Part shown: positions 23,974 through 32,007 of the stretch, piece by piece
Layout of the letters: each line of letters opens with the position of its first letter
How positions within the stretch are numbered: position 1 is the stretch's first letter
Assembly (NCBI GenBank): GCA_035705495.1
Contig: DASSWB010000109.1
Location: 1 to 43,616, forward strand
Length of the DNA: 43,616 nt
Origin: DASSWB01 sp035705495
GTDB taxonomy: Bacteria; Bacteroidota; Bacteroidia; Flavobacteriales; Flavobacteriaceae
Direction of reading: 5' to 3'
Made by a program: the position numbers and the translations under genes
Notes under the pieces: model-generated
Seen by the model: only the letters and a program-made list of their open reading frames with translations
What the model was told of the DNA's origin: nothing
Database searches by the model: none

Positions 23974-25095
23974 ATGAAACAAGATTATTACGAAATACTA
24001 GGGGTTGACAAAAATGCTTCAACAGCAGAGATAAAAAAGGCCTATAGAAAAAAAGCGATTGAATTTCATCCGGATAAAAACCCTGGAGATGCAAAAGCAG
24101 AAGAAATGTTCAAAAAGGCTGCAGAGGCTTATGAAGTATTGAGTAACCAAGACAAACGTGCCAGATACGACAGATTTGGACATCAAGCCTTTGAAGGAGG
24201 TGGTGGTTTCCAAGGCGGTGGAATGAATATGGACGATATATTCAGTCAATTTGGTGATATATTTGGAGGTGCTTTTGGTGGCGGCGGTTTTTCAGGATTC
24301 GGTGGTGGCTTTCAAGGTGGGCAGCGAAGAATGAAAGGAAGCAATATGCGCATCAGGGTGTCATTGAGCTTGGAGGAAATTGCCAATGGAGTAGAGAAAA
24401 AAATTAAAGTTAAACGAAAGGTACAGGCACCGGGTACCACTTACAAAACTTGCGCAACCTGTAATGGAACGGGTCAGGTTACTAGGGTAACTAATACAAT
24501 TTTGGGCAGAATGCAAACTGCGTCTCCTTGTAATGTTTGTGGTGGTTCGGGACAAATCATTGACAAAACGGTTCCGGGGGCAGATGCCCACGGACTCATT
24601 GTAAAAGACGATACCGTAACAATTAAAATACCTGCCGGCGTTGTAGAAGGAATGCAACTAAAGGTTTCCGGTAAAGGTCACGAAGCTCCGGGAAATGGCG
24701 TTCCGGGTGATTTAATGGTGGCCATTGAAGAAAAGGAACATCCGCACTTGCAACGTGAAGGAGATAATTTGCATTACGATTTGTACGTAAGTTTTTCCGA
24801 AGCAACCCTAGGAGCATCTAAAGAGATAGAGACTGTAACCGGAAAAGTTCGGATCAAGGTAGATGAAGGTGTGCAATCAGGAAAAATATTGAGATTAAGA
24901 GGTAAAGGAATTCCGAATATAAATGGCTACGGAAGAGGCGATCTTCTTGTTCATGTAAATGTATGGACACCAAAAACGCTGACTAAAGAACAACGGGAGT
25001 TTTTTGAAAAAATGGCAGGTGACGAAAATTTCCAGCCACAACCCGAACGCGGTGATAAATCATTTTTTGAAAAAGTAAAAGATATGTTTTCATGA
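23974..25095 (+). CDS. dnaJ: Chaperone DnaJ with a shortened zinc domain
   Basis: A 373-residue type-A-like Hsp40 that delivers clients to DnaK and stimulates its ATPase. J domain 1-70 with H-P-D at 32-34, a Gly/Phe-rich region about 75-116, the first client-binding lobe, a zinc domain with only two C-x-x-C-x-G-x-G motifs (160-167 and 186-193) instead of four, then the C-terminal lobes and dimerisation tail. With four cysteines it can hold one zinc. The intact spacing around the motifs argues against a recent deletion. Co-transcribed with grpE. A terminator region follows. Confidence 0.96.
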   Translation: MKQDYYEILGVDKNASTAEIKKAYRKKAIEFHPDKNPGDAKAEEMFKKAAEAYEVLSNQDKRARYDRFGHQAFEGGGGFQGGGMNMDDIFSQFGDIFGGAFGGGGFSGFGGGFQGGQRRMKGSNMRIRVSLSLEEIANGVEKKIKVKRKVQAPGTTYKTCATCNGTGQVTRVTNTILGRMQTASPCNVCGGSGQIIDKTVPGADAHGLIVKDDTVTIKIPAGVVEGMQLKVSGKGHEAPGNGVPGDLMVAIEEKEHPHLQREGDNLHYDLYVSFSEATLGASKEIETVTGKVRIKVDEGVQSGKILRLRGKGIPNINGYGRGDLLVHVNVWTPKTLTKEQREFFEKMAGDENFQPQPERGDKSFFEKVKDMFS

Positions 25096-25134
25096 GCATG
25101 CTCATAAATTAACAAAATTTTTATATATTTGAAT

Positions 25135-25170
25135 ATTGCTATTGTTTTAGCAATAATTTTTTTCTTTTTC
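25135..25170 (+). terminator. AT-rich terminator after dnaJ
   Basis: ATTGCTA (25135-25141) pairs with TAGCAAT (25148-25154) around TTGTTT, followed by a T-rich tract. A second TAGCAAT copy lies at 25172-25178. Confidence 0.6.
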
Positions 25171-25183
25171 ATAGCAATTTTTT

Positions 25184-25225
25184 CCCATCCTTGAATATTT
25201 GATTTAAGGGTGGGTTTTGTTTTTT
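25184..25225 (+). terminator. Second terminator-like hairpin before the ABC exporter genes
   Basis: CCCATCCTT (25184-25192) pairs with AAGGGTGGG (25206-25214), one G-T wobble, followed by TTTTGTTTTTT. It may back up the dnaJ terminator or act on a short leader of the downstream gene. Confidence 0.65.
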
Positions 25226-25289
25226 GGTCGCTCTCGAAATTGCATTAAAGAATAAATTAGCATCTTTGTCCCTCAAAAAAAATAAATTT

Positions 25290-26219
25290 ATGCCCAATTT
25301 ATTGGTAGCGGAAAAAATCACCAAGAGCTTTGGTGGCTTTAAAGCGCTTAATGATGTTTCTATCTCTATTCCAGAAGGCAGCGTTTTCGGTCTATTGGGA
25401 CCTAACGGAGCAGGAAAAACAACTTTGATAAGGATTATCAATCAGATTGCGTTTCCAGATCACGGTAAAATATTTTTAGATGATGAGCCATTGCAGCAAA
25501 AGCATATCAAACAGATTGGATATCTACCTGAAGAAAGGGGCTTATATAAAAATATGAAAGTTGGTGAACAAGTACTTTATTTGGCACAACTTAAAGGTTT
25601 ATCAAAAGAAGAGGCAAAAGAAAGAATTAAGTATTGGTTTGATCGGTTGGAAATTGCGTCGTGGTACGATAAAAAAATAGCTGAACTGTCAAAAGGAATG
25701 GCTCAAAAGGTTCAATTTGTTGTCACGGTATTGCACAAGCCCAAACTACTTATTTTTGATGAGCCTTTCAGCGGATTTGATCCCGTTAATGCTGAAATAA
25801 TTAAAGACGAAATTTTACAATTGAAAAAAGATGGCGCCACTATTCTTTTCTCGACGCATCGTATGGAAAGTGTTGAAGAATTGTGTGATTATATGGCACT
25901 CATCCATAAATCGAATAAATTATTGGACGGAAAGGTATCAGAAATCAAAAGGGCTTACAAATCCAATACTTATGAAGTTGGATTGGAAACAACTGATTCT
26001 AAAGCTTTGAAGCTAACATTGCAGCAAAAATTCAATGTTCGGGAAACAAATTTCAACAGTATTAATAAGGATTTGAAACTCAGGATTCAAATTGACCCCG
26101 ATGGTTCACCCAATGATTTACTGCAATTTTTGCTTGGTCACGCTCAAGTAAATCATTTTGTGGAAGTGATCCCCTCGGTAAACGATATTTTTATTCAAAC
26201 TGTAAAAGCCAATGCATAA
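25290..26219 (+). CDS. ABC transporter ATP-binding protein (NatA-like)
   Basis: A 309-residue ATPase of an ABC-2 exporter: G-P-N-G-A-G-K-T-T (Walker A), L-S-K-G-M-A-Q-K-V-Q (signature variant common in this family), L-L-I-F-D-E-P-F-S-G-F-D-P (Walker B), S-T-H-R (H-loop), and a C-terminal DUF4162-type domain from about 225. ATG 25290 begins MPNLLVAEKITKSFGG; an upstream TTG frame from 25224 lacks conserved sequence. It overlaps the permease gene by 8 bases. Substrate unknown (Na+ or drug export is typical of relatives). Confidence 0.95.
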   Translation: MPNLLVAEKITKSFGGFKALNDVSISIPEGSVFGLLGPNGAGKTTLIRIINQIAFPDHGKIFLDDEPLQQKHIKQIGYLPEERGLYKNMKVGEQVLYLAQLKGLSKEEAKERIKYWFDRLEIASWYDKKIAELSKGMAQKVQFVVTVLHKPKLLIFDEPFSGFDPVNAEIIKDEILQLKKDGATILFSTHRMESVEELCDYMALIHKSNKLLDGKVSEIKRAYKSNTYEVGLETTDSKALKLTLQQKFNVRETNFNSINKDLKLRIQIDPDGSPNDLLQFLLGHAQVNHFVEVIPSVNDIFIQTVKANA

Positions 26220-27510
26220 TCTAAAACTGATCATAAAAAGAGAATATTTGGCGCGGGTTCGCAATAAAACTTTTGTTGTGATGACATTTTTGAGTCCCTT
26301 GATATTGGTCGGTATGATCATGTTGATCACCTACCTAACAACGCTCAACAACTCAGGGGAAAAAACTGTTGGCATCTATGACGAAAGTGGGATATTCGCC
26401 ACTTCTTTTAAAAACACCGAGGAAATCAACTACACAGATCTTTCGGCTTTACCGTTTGAAATAGCTCAAGAAAAAGCCCAAAAGGAAAATTTCTACGGAT
26501 TGCTTTACGTTCCAAAAGACGTAGTGACATCAATGGACGCAGGTGAAATCAAGTTTTTTTCAAAAGAGACTCCGGGATTTACTTTCCTTGAGAATATTGA
26601 ACGGAAAATTTCGGAAAAATTGACCAATATTAAACTGGCCAATAGTGGTGTCGATTTAAATCAGTTGGAATCCGCAGAAACCAATGTGAATCTTGATTTG
26701 CAAAATTATTCGGGTGTCCACACTTCCCGTATCTCCAGTTATGTAAAAATGTTTTTTGGAGGCGCCGCGGGTTATCTGCTCATGATGTTCATTATTATTT
26801 ATGGCAATATGGTAATGCGCAGTGTTATTGAAGAAAAAACAAATCGGATTGTTGAAATCATTATTTCTTCAGTTAAACCGATTCATTTGATGTGGGGAAA
26901 AATTCTAGGAACTTCTTTTGCGGGAATTACTCAATTTATAATTTGGCTTATTTTGGGCGGAGTTTTGTTATTGGTCGTTTCTTCTGTGGTTGGAATTGAC
27001 GTTTCAGCAATGGAAACACCTCAAAAACAAGCCATGGAACAAATGTCGCAAAACGAAATGCAACAGCTTATTTTCGATATCGCAAGTTTGCCTATTCTAA
27101 AATTGATATTGTTCTTTTTGATATACTTTATAGGAGGCTATTTCCTGTACAGTGCAATTTACGCCGCAATAGGAGCTGCGGTTGACAACGAAACGGATAC
27201 ACAGCAGTTTATGCTTCCAATTATCCTTCCTTTGATGTTGGGTATATACGTCGGATTTTTTTCGGTAATAGAAAATCCGCATGGCAGTATTTCCACAATT
27301 TTTTCCATGATACCACTGACTTCACCAATTGTAATGCTCATGAGAATTCCTTTCGGTGTTCCATGGTGGGAATTGTTGATTTCGGTAATTATTTTAGTGA
27401 CAACAATTTGGGGAGTAGCTTGGATTGCTTCCAAAATCTACAGAATAGGAATCTTAATGTATGGGAAAAAACCGAGTTATAAGGAGCTTTACAAATGGTT
27501 AAAGTATTAA
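26212..27510 (+). CDS. ABC-2 type permease (NatB-like)
   Basis: A 432-residue membrane partner of the preceding ATPase. One N-terminal membrane helix (about 20-42), a large extracytoplasmic loop (about 43-175), then about five helices, with R-S-V-I-E-E-K-T-N-R-I-V-E-I-I-I-S-S in the coupling segment, the hallmark of NatB/ABC2_membrane_3 permeases. It overlaps the ATPase gene by 8 bases, so the pair forms one transporter. Confidence 0.94.
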   Translation: MHNLKLIIKREYLARVRNKTFVVMTFLSPLILVGMIMLITYLTTLNNSGEKTVGIYDESGIFATSFKNTEEINYTDLSALPFEIAQEKAQKENFYGLLYVPKDVVTSMDAGEIKFFSKETPGFTFLENIERKISEKLTNIKLANSGVDLNQLESAETNVNLDLQNYSGVHTSRISSYVKMFFGGAAGYLLMMFIIIYGNMVMRSVIEEKTNRIVEIIISSVKPIHLMWGKILGTSFAGITQFIIWLILGGVLLLVVSSVVGIDVSAMETPQKQAMEQMSQNEMQQLIFDIASLPILKLILFFLIYFIGGYFLYSAIYAAIGAAVDNETDTQQFMLPIILPLMLGIYVGFFSVIENPHGSISTIFSMIPLTSPIVMLMRIPFGVPWWELLISVIILVTTIWGVAWIASKIYRIGILMYGKKPSYKELYKWLKY

Positions 27511-27575
27511 TAAAAAGTTGATAGGTTAGAAAATTTTCGCAAGATTTAAGGAAACTAGATCATTAATTTTCACTT

Positions 27576-28475
27576 ATGAAAAAGATTTTCCAATCGATCA
27601 TCCTTATTATCGGACTTCAGGTATGTGGGCAATCGGACGATTTGGCGAGGCTTGAATATACATATTTTCCACAATCTTCATCAGATAATTCCTTTAGACG
27701 ATTTGTTGCCCTTATCAATTTTCCAGTTAAAGTCAAGGAGAATGAAGATGAAGAAGGAATTGACTCCTATTTAATTCCAGGAATTGAATATGAAAACATC
27801 AATTTTAAATTTGAAGATCCGGCACCGGTTGGTGGGATTCCAGATTTAGATCGTTACCAATCCTTTACCACTTCATTGGGGTATCTTACTCCTTTGAAGA
27901 AAAATTGGATTTTAGGTATTCAAGGAGGTGTGAAAATAGCTTCTAATTTTGAATTAGGGGAAATTATAAATGATGACTTAATTTATACCGGTGCCGTGTT
28001 TTTTATAAAAAGCAGTGAAGAAGAAGCACCAAAACCGTGGCGACTTATCCTAGGTTTACATTATACTACAACTTCGGGAATTCCATTTCCTTTACCGGTA
28101 ATAAATTATCACCGGGAATTTCATCCAGACTGGACTTTTACCCTCGGAGTTCCAAAATCCAATATTAAGTACTTTTTCAATAAAAAAAATGTGGTTCAGG
28201 CATTTGTTACATTAGACGGATTTTTTGCTAACATCCAAAGTAACCGTCCTTTCCTGAATAATGCCAACAAAGTGGCAGAAAATATATCCATGACTATCGT
28301 TTTGGGCGGATTGGGCTACGAACATAACTTTACTGACCATTTAGTTTATTACCTTTATGCCGGACATACAATTATGAATGATATCAGGTTTAGGGATGGA
28401 AATTTGGATAATGTCTACGATATTAATAAAACCAATACGTTTTATATGCGTAGTGGTATAAAATTTCAGTTTTAA
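27576..28475 (+). CDS. Outer-membrane beta-barrel protein, probably DUF6268
   Basis: 299 residues with a signal peptide (cleavage after Q-V-C-G-Q, near residue 19; the Cys is not followed by a lipobox-type context, so lipidation is doubtful). Alternating amphipathic strands run to a C-terminal F-Y-M-R-S-G-I-K-F-Q-F. The terminal Phe and the closing strand are typical of BAM-inserted barrels. The P-F-P-L-P-V-I-N-Y-H-R-E-F pattern fits DUF6268. It sits between the ABC permease (65 bases) and the regulator (3 bases), so regulator and barrel are co-transcribed. Confidence 0.8.
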   Translation: MKKIFQSIILIIGLQVCGQSDDLARLEYTYFPQSSSDNSFRRFVALINFPVKVKENEDEEGIDSYLIPGIEYENINFKFEDPAPVGGIPDLDRYQSFTTSLGYLTPLKKNWILGIQGGVKIASNFELGEIINDDLIYTGAVFFIKSSEEEAPKPWRLILGLHYTTTSGIPFPLPVINYHREFHPDWTFTLGVPKSNIKYFFNKKNVVQAFVTLDGFFANIQSNRPFLNNANKVAENISMTIVLGGLGYEHNFTDHLVYYLYAGHTIMNDIRFRDGNLDNVYDINKTNTFYMRSGIKFQF

Positions 28476-28478
28476 AAA

Positions 28479-29642
28479 ATGACAAGAATCTTATTAATCG
28501 AAGATGAAGCGGCAATTAGAAGGGTATTGGTGAAAATCCTCGTTGAGGAAAATGAAAATTTTGTTGTGGAAGAAGCCGAAGATGGTCTTCAAGGAATTGA
28601 AAAAATTAAAGAAGAAGATTACAGTCTGGTACTCTGCGACATCAAAATGCCAAAAATGGATGGAGTTGAAGTCCTGGAAGCCGCAAAAAAAATCAAACCT
28701 GAAATTCCTTTTATCATGATTTCCGGTCATGGCGATTTGCACACAGCCGTAAACACGATGCGTATGGGCGCATTTGATTATATCTCAAAGCCACCGGACT
28801 TAAACCGACTTTTAAATACCGTCCGAAATGCCCTGGATAGAAAGGAATTGGTAACCGAAAATAAGTTACTTAAAAAGAAGGTTAGCCAAAACTATGAAAT
28901 GGTGGGTGATTCTTTGGCGATTTCAAAAATCAAGGATATTATTGAAAAAGTTGCGCCAACTGAAGCTCGTGTTTTGATCACAGGCCCCAACGGAACGGGA
29001 AAAGAACTGGTAGCGAATTGGCTTCATCAAAAAAGTGATCGATCTGAAGGACCTTTCATTGAAGTAAATTGTGCGGCGATTCCTTCTGAGCTAATTGAAA
29101 GTGAACTTTTTGGTCATGTAAAAGGTGCATTTACTTCGGCAAATAAAGATAGGGCAGGAAAATTTGAAGCAGCAAATGGTGGAAGTATTTTTCTGGATGA
29201 AATAGGGGACATGAGTCTTTCTGCTCAGGCAAAAGTATTACGTGCACTTCAAGAAAGTAAAATTTCGCGCGTGGGAAGTGATAAAGAAATCAAGGTGGAT
29301 GTACGGGTTATCGCGGCAACAAACAAAGATTTGCGGAAAGAAATTGAGGAGAAAAAATTCCGTGAGGATTTATACCACCGCTTAGCGGTGATATTGATCA
29401 AAGTTCCAGCCTTGGATGATCGGAAAGAAGATATACCAATGCTCGTCGACTTTTTCGCTGATAAAATTTCTAAAGAACAAGGCACCGTGAAAAAGGAATT
29501 CACGGAAGATGCAATTAGCACCTTACAGAATTACAAATGGACGGGAAATATACGCGAACTCCGAAATGTAGTTGAACGACTTATCATCCTTGGCGGTAAA
29601 AAAATTACGGCGGAAGACATCAAATTATTTGCCGCAAAATAA
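28479..29642 (+). CDS. NtrC-type response regulator without DNA-binding domain
   Basis: A 387-residue protein with a receiver domain (1-120, phospho-acceptor D54 in V-L-C-D-I-K-M-P) and a sigma-54 AAA+ ATPase domain (about 140-380). G-P-N-G-T-G-K at 169-175 is Walker A, F-L-D-E-I-G-D-M is Walker B, and the sigma-54 contact loop reads G-A-F-T-S-A (216-221) instead of GAFTGA. The protein ends at K-L-F-A-A-K, directly after the AAA+ lid, so the usual Fis-type helix-turn-helix is absent. It may act on sigma-54 holoenzyme from solution. No partner kinase is adjacent. It follows the barrel gene by 3 bases and converges on the GNAT-like gene. Confidence 0.93.
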   Translation: MTRILLIEDEAAIRRVLVKILVEENENFVVEEAEDGLQGIEKIKEEDYSLVLCDIKMPKMDGVEVLEAAKKIKPEIPFIMISGHGDLHTAVNTMRMGAFDYISKPPDLNRLLNTVRNALDRKELVTENKLLKKKVSQNYEMVGDSLAISKIKDIIEKVAPTEARVLITGPNGTGKELVANWLHQKSDRSEGPFIEVNCAAIPSELIESELFGHVKGAFTSANKDRAGKFEAANGGSIFLDEIGDMSLSAQAKVLRALQESKISRVGSDKEIKVDVRVIAATNKDLRKEIEEKKFREDLYHRLAVILIKVPALDDRKEDIPMLVDFFADKISKEQGTVKKEFTEDAISTLQNYKWTGNIRELRNVVERLIILGGKKITAEDIKLFAAK

Positions 29643-29644
29643 AG

Positions 29645-30304
29645 TTATTCTTGTGGCGGATTGTATCGCATAAAATACATGATATCACCGCTTGGATGTT
29701 GCCATTCATTAAAAACTTCAAACCCATAGCGCCTGTAAGCAAGGCTGATTCTTCTGTTCCTAGTTTCGGCATAAATTGGCAGTTGAAGTTTTTTTGCTTT
29801 TTCAAAAAATTGATTTTTCATGTCGTACGCAATTTTCGCCTCATCACTGCCACGGGCTTCCTGTAAAACTCCCCAAAACCAACAATATAAATAATCCCCT
29901 TCTTTGGGACGTTGATCTTTAATGTATTTCTGCGTTTTGAGAATTCGCAAGCCATTAGCAATTCCGGTTACTTTATAAGCGAGTTTTAAATCTTGCATAA
30001 GATCCTTCCAGAAACTACTGTCTTTGCTGTTTGTTTTGAATAAAATGGCAACACCTTTAAGATCCTCGGAAGTAATAAGGGCATCTTTCTCAATGGCTTT
30101 ATTTACCATGTGTTCGGCAAGGTATCTGAAGCGTTGTTTCTTCCTCGAATCATCTTTGACTATTTCCATGGAAGAAGGAATTTCCTCCAACAAAATAGCA
30201 ACATTGTCTATTATTTTCTGCTTGTTCAAGTCTTTGAATTTTTGTGTGAAGATAAAAAATATTGTGTTATGGCGGAGCAGGGAAAACTCATATTTAATGA
30301 ACAT
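29645..30304 (-). CDS. GNAT-like protein, function unknown
   Basis: 219 residues. The C-terminal half resembles the GNAT fold: L-Q-L-P-I-Y-A-E-T-R-N-R-R-I-S-L-A-Y-R-R-Y-G-F-E, then W-Q-H-P-S-G and M-Y-F-M-R-Y, where the N-x-x-x-x-x-Y-x-x-x-G-F pattern ends an acetyltransferase acetyl-CoA site. The N-terminal ~90 residues are helical and charged. Substrate unknown. The first ~25 residues are hydrophobic and unlike the rest; a later start near the N-K-Q-K-I segment is possible. Tail-to-tail with the response regulator, 2 bases apart. Confidence 0.75.
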   Translation of the reverse strand: MFIKYEFSLLRHNTIFFIFTQKFKDLNKQKIIDNVAILLEEIPSSMEIVKDDSRKKQRFRYLAEHMVNKAIEKDALITSEDLKGVAILFKTNSKDSSFWKDLMQDLKLAYKVTGIANGLRILKTQKYIKDQRPKEGDYLYCWFWGVLQEARGSDEAKIAYDMKNQFFEKAKKLQLPIYAETRNRRISLAYRRYGFEVFNEWQHPSGDIMYFMRYNPPQE

Positions 30305-30409
30305 TCATAAATTTTTAAATTCAAAAATTAAATGGTTCCACGTAATTGTTTTGGGTTATTTCTTCTTTTTATTTTTTAAATTTAGGATCAATTAAAAAAT
30401 AAAAGGGAA

Positions 30410-31030
30410 ATGGCTGAATTTATAAGGATTTATGAAGAAAATCCAAATCCGAAAGACATTAAAAGAGTAGTGGAAGCCTTGAAAAATGGAGCACTGATAA
30501 TTTACCCTACAGATACCGTGTATGGTTTGGGATGCGACATTAAAAATGTTTCCGCTTTGGAAAAAATTGCGTTGATCAAAGGAATAAAACTTGAAAAGGC
30601 CAATTTTTCCTTTATCTGTAAAGATTTAAGCAATCTTTCTGATTATGTGAAACAAATCAACAATCAGACTTTCAAAATATTAAAACGGAATTTACCAGGA
30701 CCTTATACCTTTGTTTTGCCCGGAAACAATAATCTTCCCAATGTTTTTAAAAAGAAAAAAACAGTAGGAATCAGGGTTCCGGATAATAAAACTTGTCAAG
30801 CTATTGTCGCTGGTCTTGGAAATCCTATCGTTTCAACTTCTATTCGGGATGAGGATGAAGTTGTTGAATACACCACAGATCCAGAACTCATTTTGGAGAA
30901 GTGGGATAAACTGGTAGATATTGTCATTGATGGTGGCTACGGAGATAATATTCCGTCAACGGTTGTAGATTTGACCACCGCAGAACCCGAAGTGATACGC
31001 GAAGGAAAGGGAAATCTGGATTTAATGTAA
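30410..31030 (+). CDS. L-threonylcarbamoyladenylate synthase (Sua5/YciO/YrdC family)
   Basis: A 206-residue YrdC-fold enzyme making threonylcarbamoyl-AMP for the tRNA t6A37 modification. Seen: G-A-L-I-I-Y-P-T-D-T-V-Y-G-L-G-C-D, I-K-G-I-K-L-E-K-A-N-F-S-F, L-P-G-P-Y-T-F-V-L-P, V-G-I-R-V-P-D and S-T-V-V-D-L-T. I-x-x-I-K-G-x-x-L-x-K-A-N-F-S corresponds to the YciO-like branch, so the activity (t6A versus an unknown YciO role) is not certain. Closed by a strong terminator. Confidence 0.93.
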   Translation: MAEFIRIYEENPNPKDIKRVVEALKNGALIIYPTDTVYGLGCDIKNVSALEKIALIKGIKLEKANFSFICKDLSNLSDYVKQINNQTFKILKRNLPGPYTFVLPGNNNLPNVFKKKKTVGIRVPDNKTCQAIVAGLGNPIVSTSIRDEDEVVEYTTDPELILEKWDKLVDIVIDGGYGDNIPSTVVDLTTAEPEVIREGKGNLDLM

Positions 31031-31041
31031 TTTTAAAATCA

Positions 31042-31071
31042 GAAAAACCCTGCCAAAGCAGGGTTTTTCTT
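31042..31071. terminator. Bidirectional terminator
   Basis: AAAAACCCTGC-CAAA-GCAGGGTTTTT with T-run on both strands. It ends the Sua5-family gene (+) and the convergent OmpA lipoprotein gene (-). Confidence 0.9.
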
Positions 31072-31090
31072 TTTAATATATAAATTGGTT

Positions 31091-31924
31091 TTATTCTGCG
31101 TCTTTCATTCCTTCTTCAATCAATCCGAAGAATTGATCCAATTTGGGCAAAATAACAATTCTGGTTCTTCTGTTCTCCGCACGACCTTCAGCCGTATCGT
31201 TTGAAGCTACGGGAATGTAATAACTTCTACCAGCTGCAGTCATTCTTTCTGGCGGTACGCCAAATTCATTCTGAAGAATTCTTACAACCGAAGTTGCACG
31301 TTTTACACTTAAATCCCAGTTATCCAACAACACAGCGTTCTTAATCGGCACATTATCGGTATGACCTTCAACCATAAATTCGATATTTGGTTTGTTTTTC
31401 ACTACTGTGGCAACTTTACCTAATACTTCTTTTGCACGGTCATTTACTTGATAACTACCACTCTTGAACAACAATTTGTCCGAGATGGAAACATAAACAA
31501 CACCTTTTTCGACATTGATTTCAATATCTTCATCATCAAGATTTCCAAGTGCTCCTTTTAGACTTGTTACCAAAGCAAGGGTCACCGAATCTTTTTTGTT
31601 CATCGCTTCTTGCATGGTTCGGATTCTCAAATCTTTTTCTTTGATACTCTCCAAAGATCTTTCAAGATTTTCCGCTTCTTTCGTGGAAAGTGTTGCCAAA
31701 TTTCCAATATTGTTGAGCAAGGCTGCATTTTGATTGTTCAAGGTTCCAATTTGACCTTGCAATTCTTCTTTATCCTCCAAACAAGCATTCAATTTTACCG
31801 TTGTTGTGTTCAACATATCTTCTGTCTGCTTATGTTGAGCTTCAAGCTCGGCATATTTTTTCTTCGAAACACAAGAAGTCAGCATTAATACAGCCGACAT
31901 TGTGACTAAAAACATTTTTTTCAT
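31091..31924 (-). CDS. OmpA family lipoprotein with coiled coil
   Basis: 277 residues. Lipoprotein signal peptide ending M-L-T-S-C at about residue 18, then V-S-K-K-K-Y-A-E-L-E. A long coiled coil (about 25-130) is followed by the OmpA C-terminal peptidoglycan-binding domain (about 150-265): L-F-K-S-G-S-Y, E-G-H-T-D-N-V-P, W-D-L-S-V-K-R-A, A-A-G-R-S-Y-Y, and N-R-R-T-R-I-V-I. It tethers the outer membrane to diaminopimelate in peptidoglycan (family knowledge). Promoter TTG-N17-TAATTTTG upstream. Confidence 0.95.
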   Translation of the reverse strand: MKKMFLVTMSAVLMLTSCVSKKKYAELEAQHKQTEDMLNTTTVKLNACLEDKEELQGQIGTLNNQNAALLNNIGNLATLSTKEAENLERSLESIKEKDLRIRTMQEAMNKKDSVTLALVTSLKGALGNLDDEDIEINVEKGVVYVSISDKLLFKSGSYQVNDRAKEVLGKVATVVKNKPNIEFMVEGHTDNVPIKNAVLLDNWDLSVKRATSVVRILQNEFGVPPERMTAAGRSYYIPVASNDTAEGRAENRRTRIVILPKLDQFFGLIEEGMKDAE

Positions 31925-31950
31925 AACTGTTAAGTTTGGTTATTTCCCGT

Positions 31951-31978
31951 CAAAATTATAAAAAAGAAAGTGCTTCAA
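31951..31978 (-). promoter_or_regulatory. Promoter of the OmpA lipoprotein gene
   Basis: Minus strand TTG (31978-31976), 17-base spacer, TAATTTTG (31958-31951). Both elements match the consensus; 26 bases before the ATG. Confidence 0.7.
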
Positions 31979-32007
31979 GGTGTAATTAACAAGTATTTAA
32001 ACATATT

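Noticed and set aside
23974..25095. dnaJ as a pseudogene because of the missing zinc motifs
   Set aside because: The frame and the rest of the domain are intact and the flanks of the reduced zinc region are well kept.
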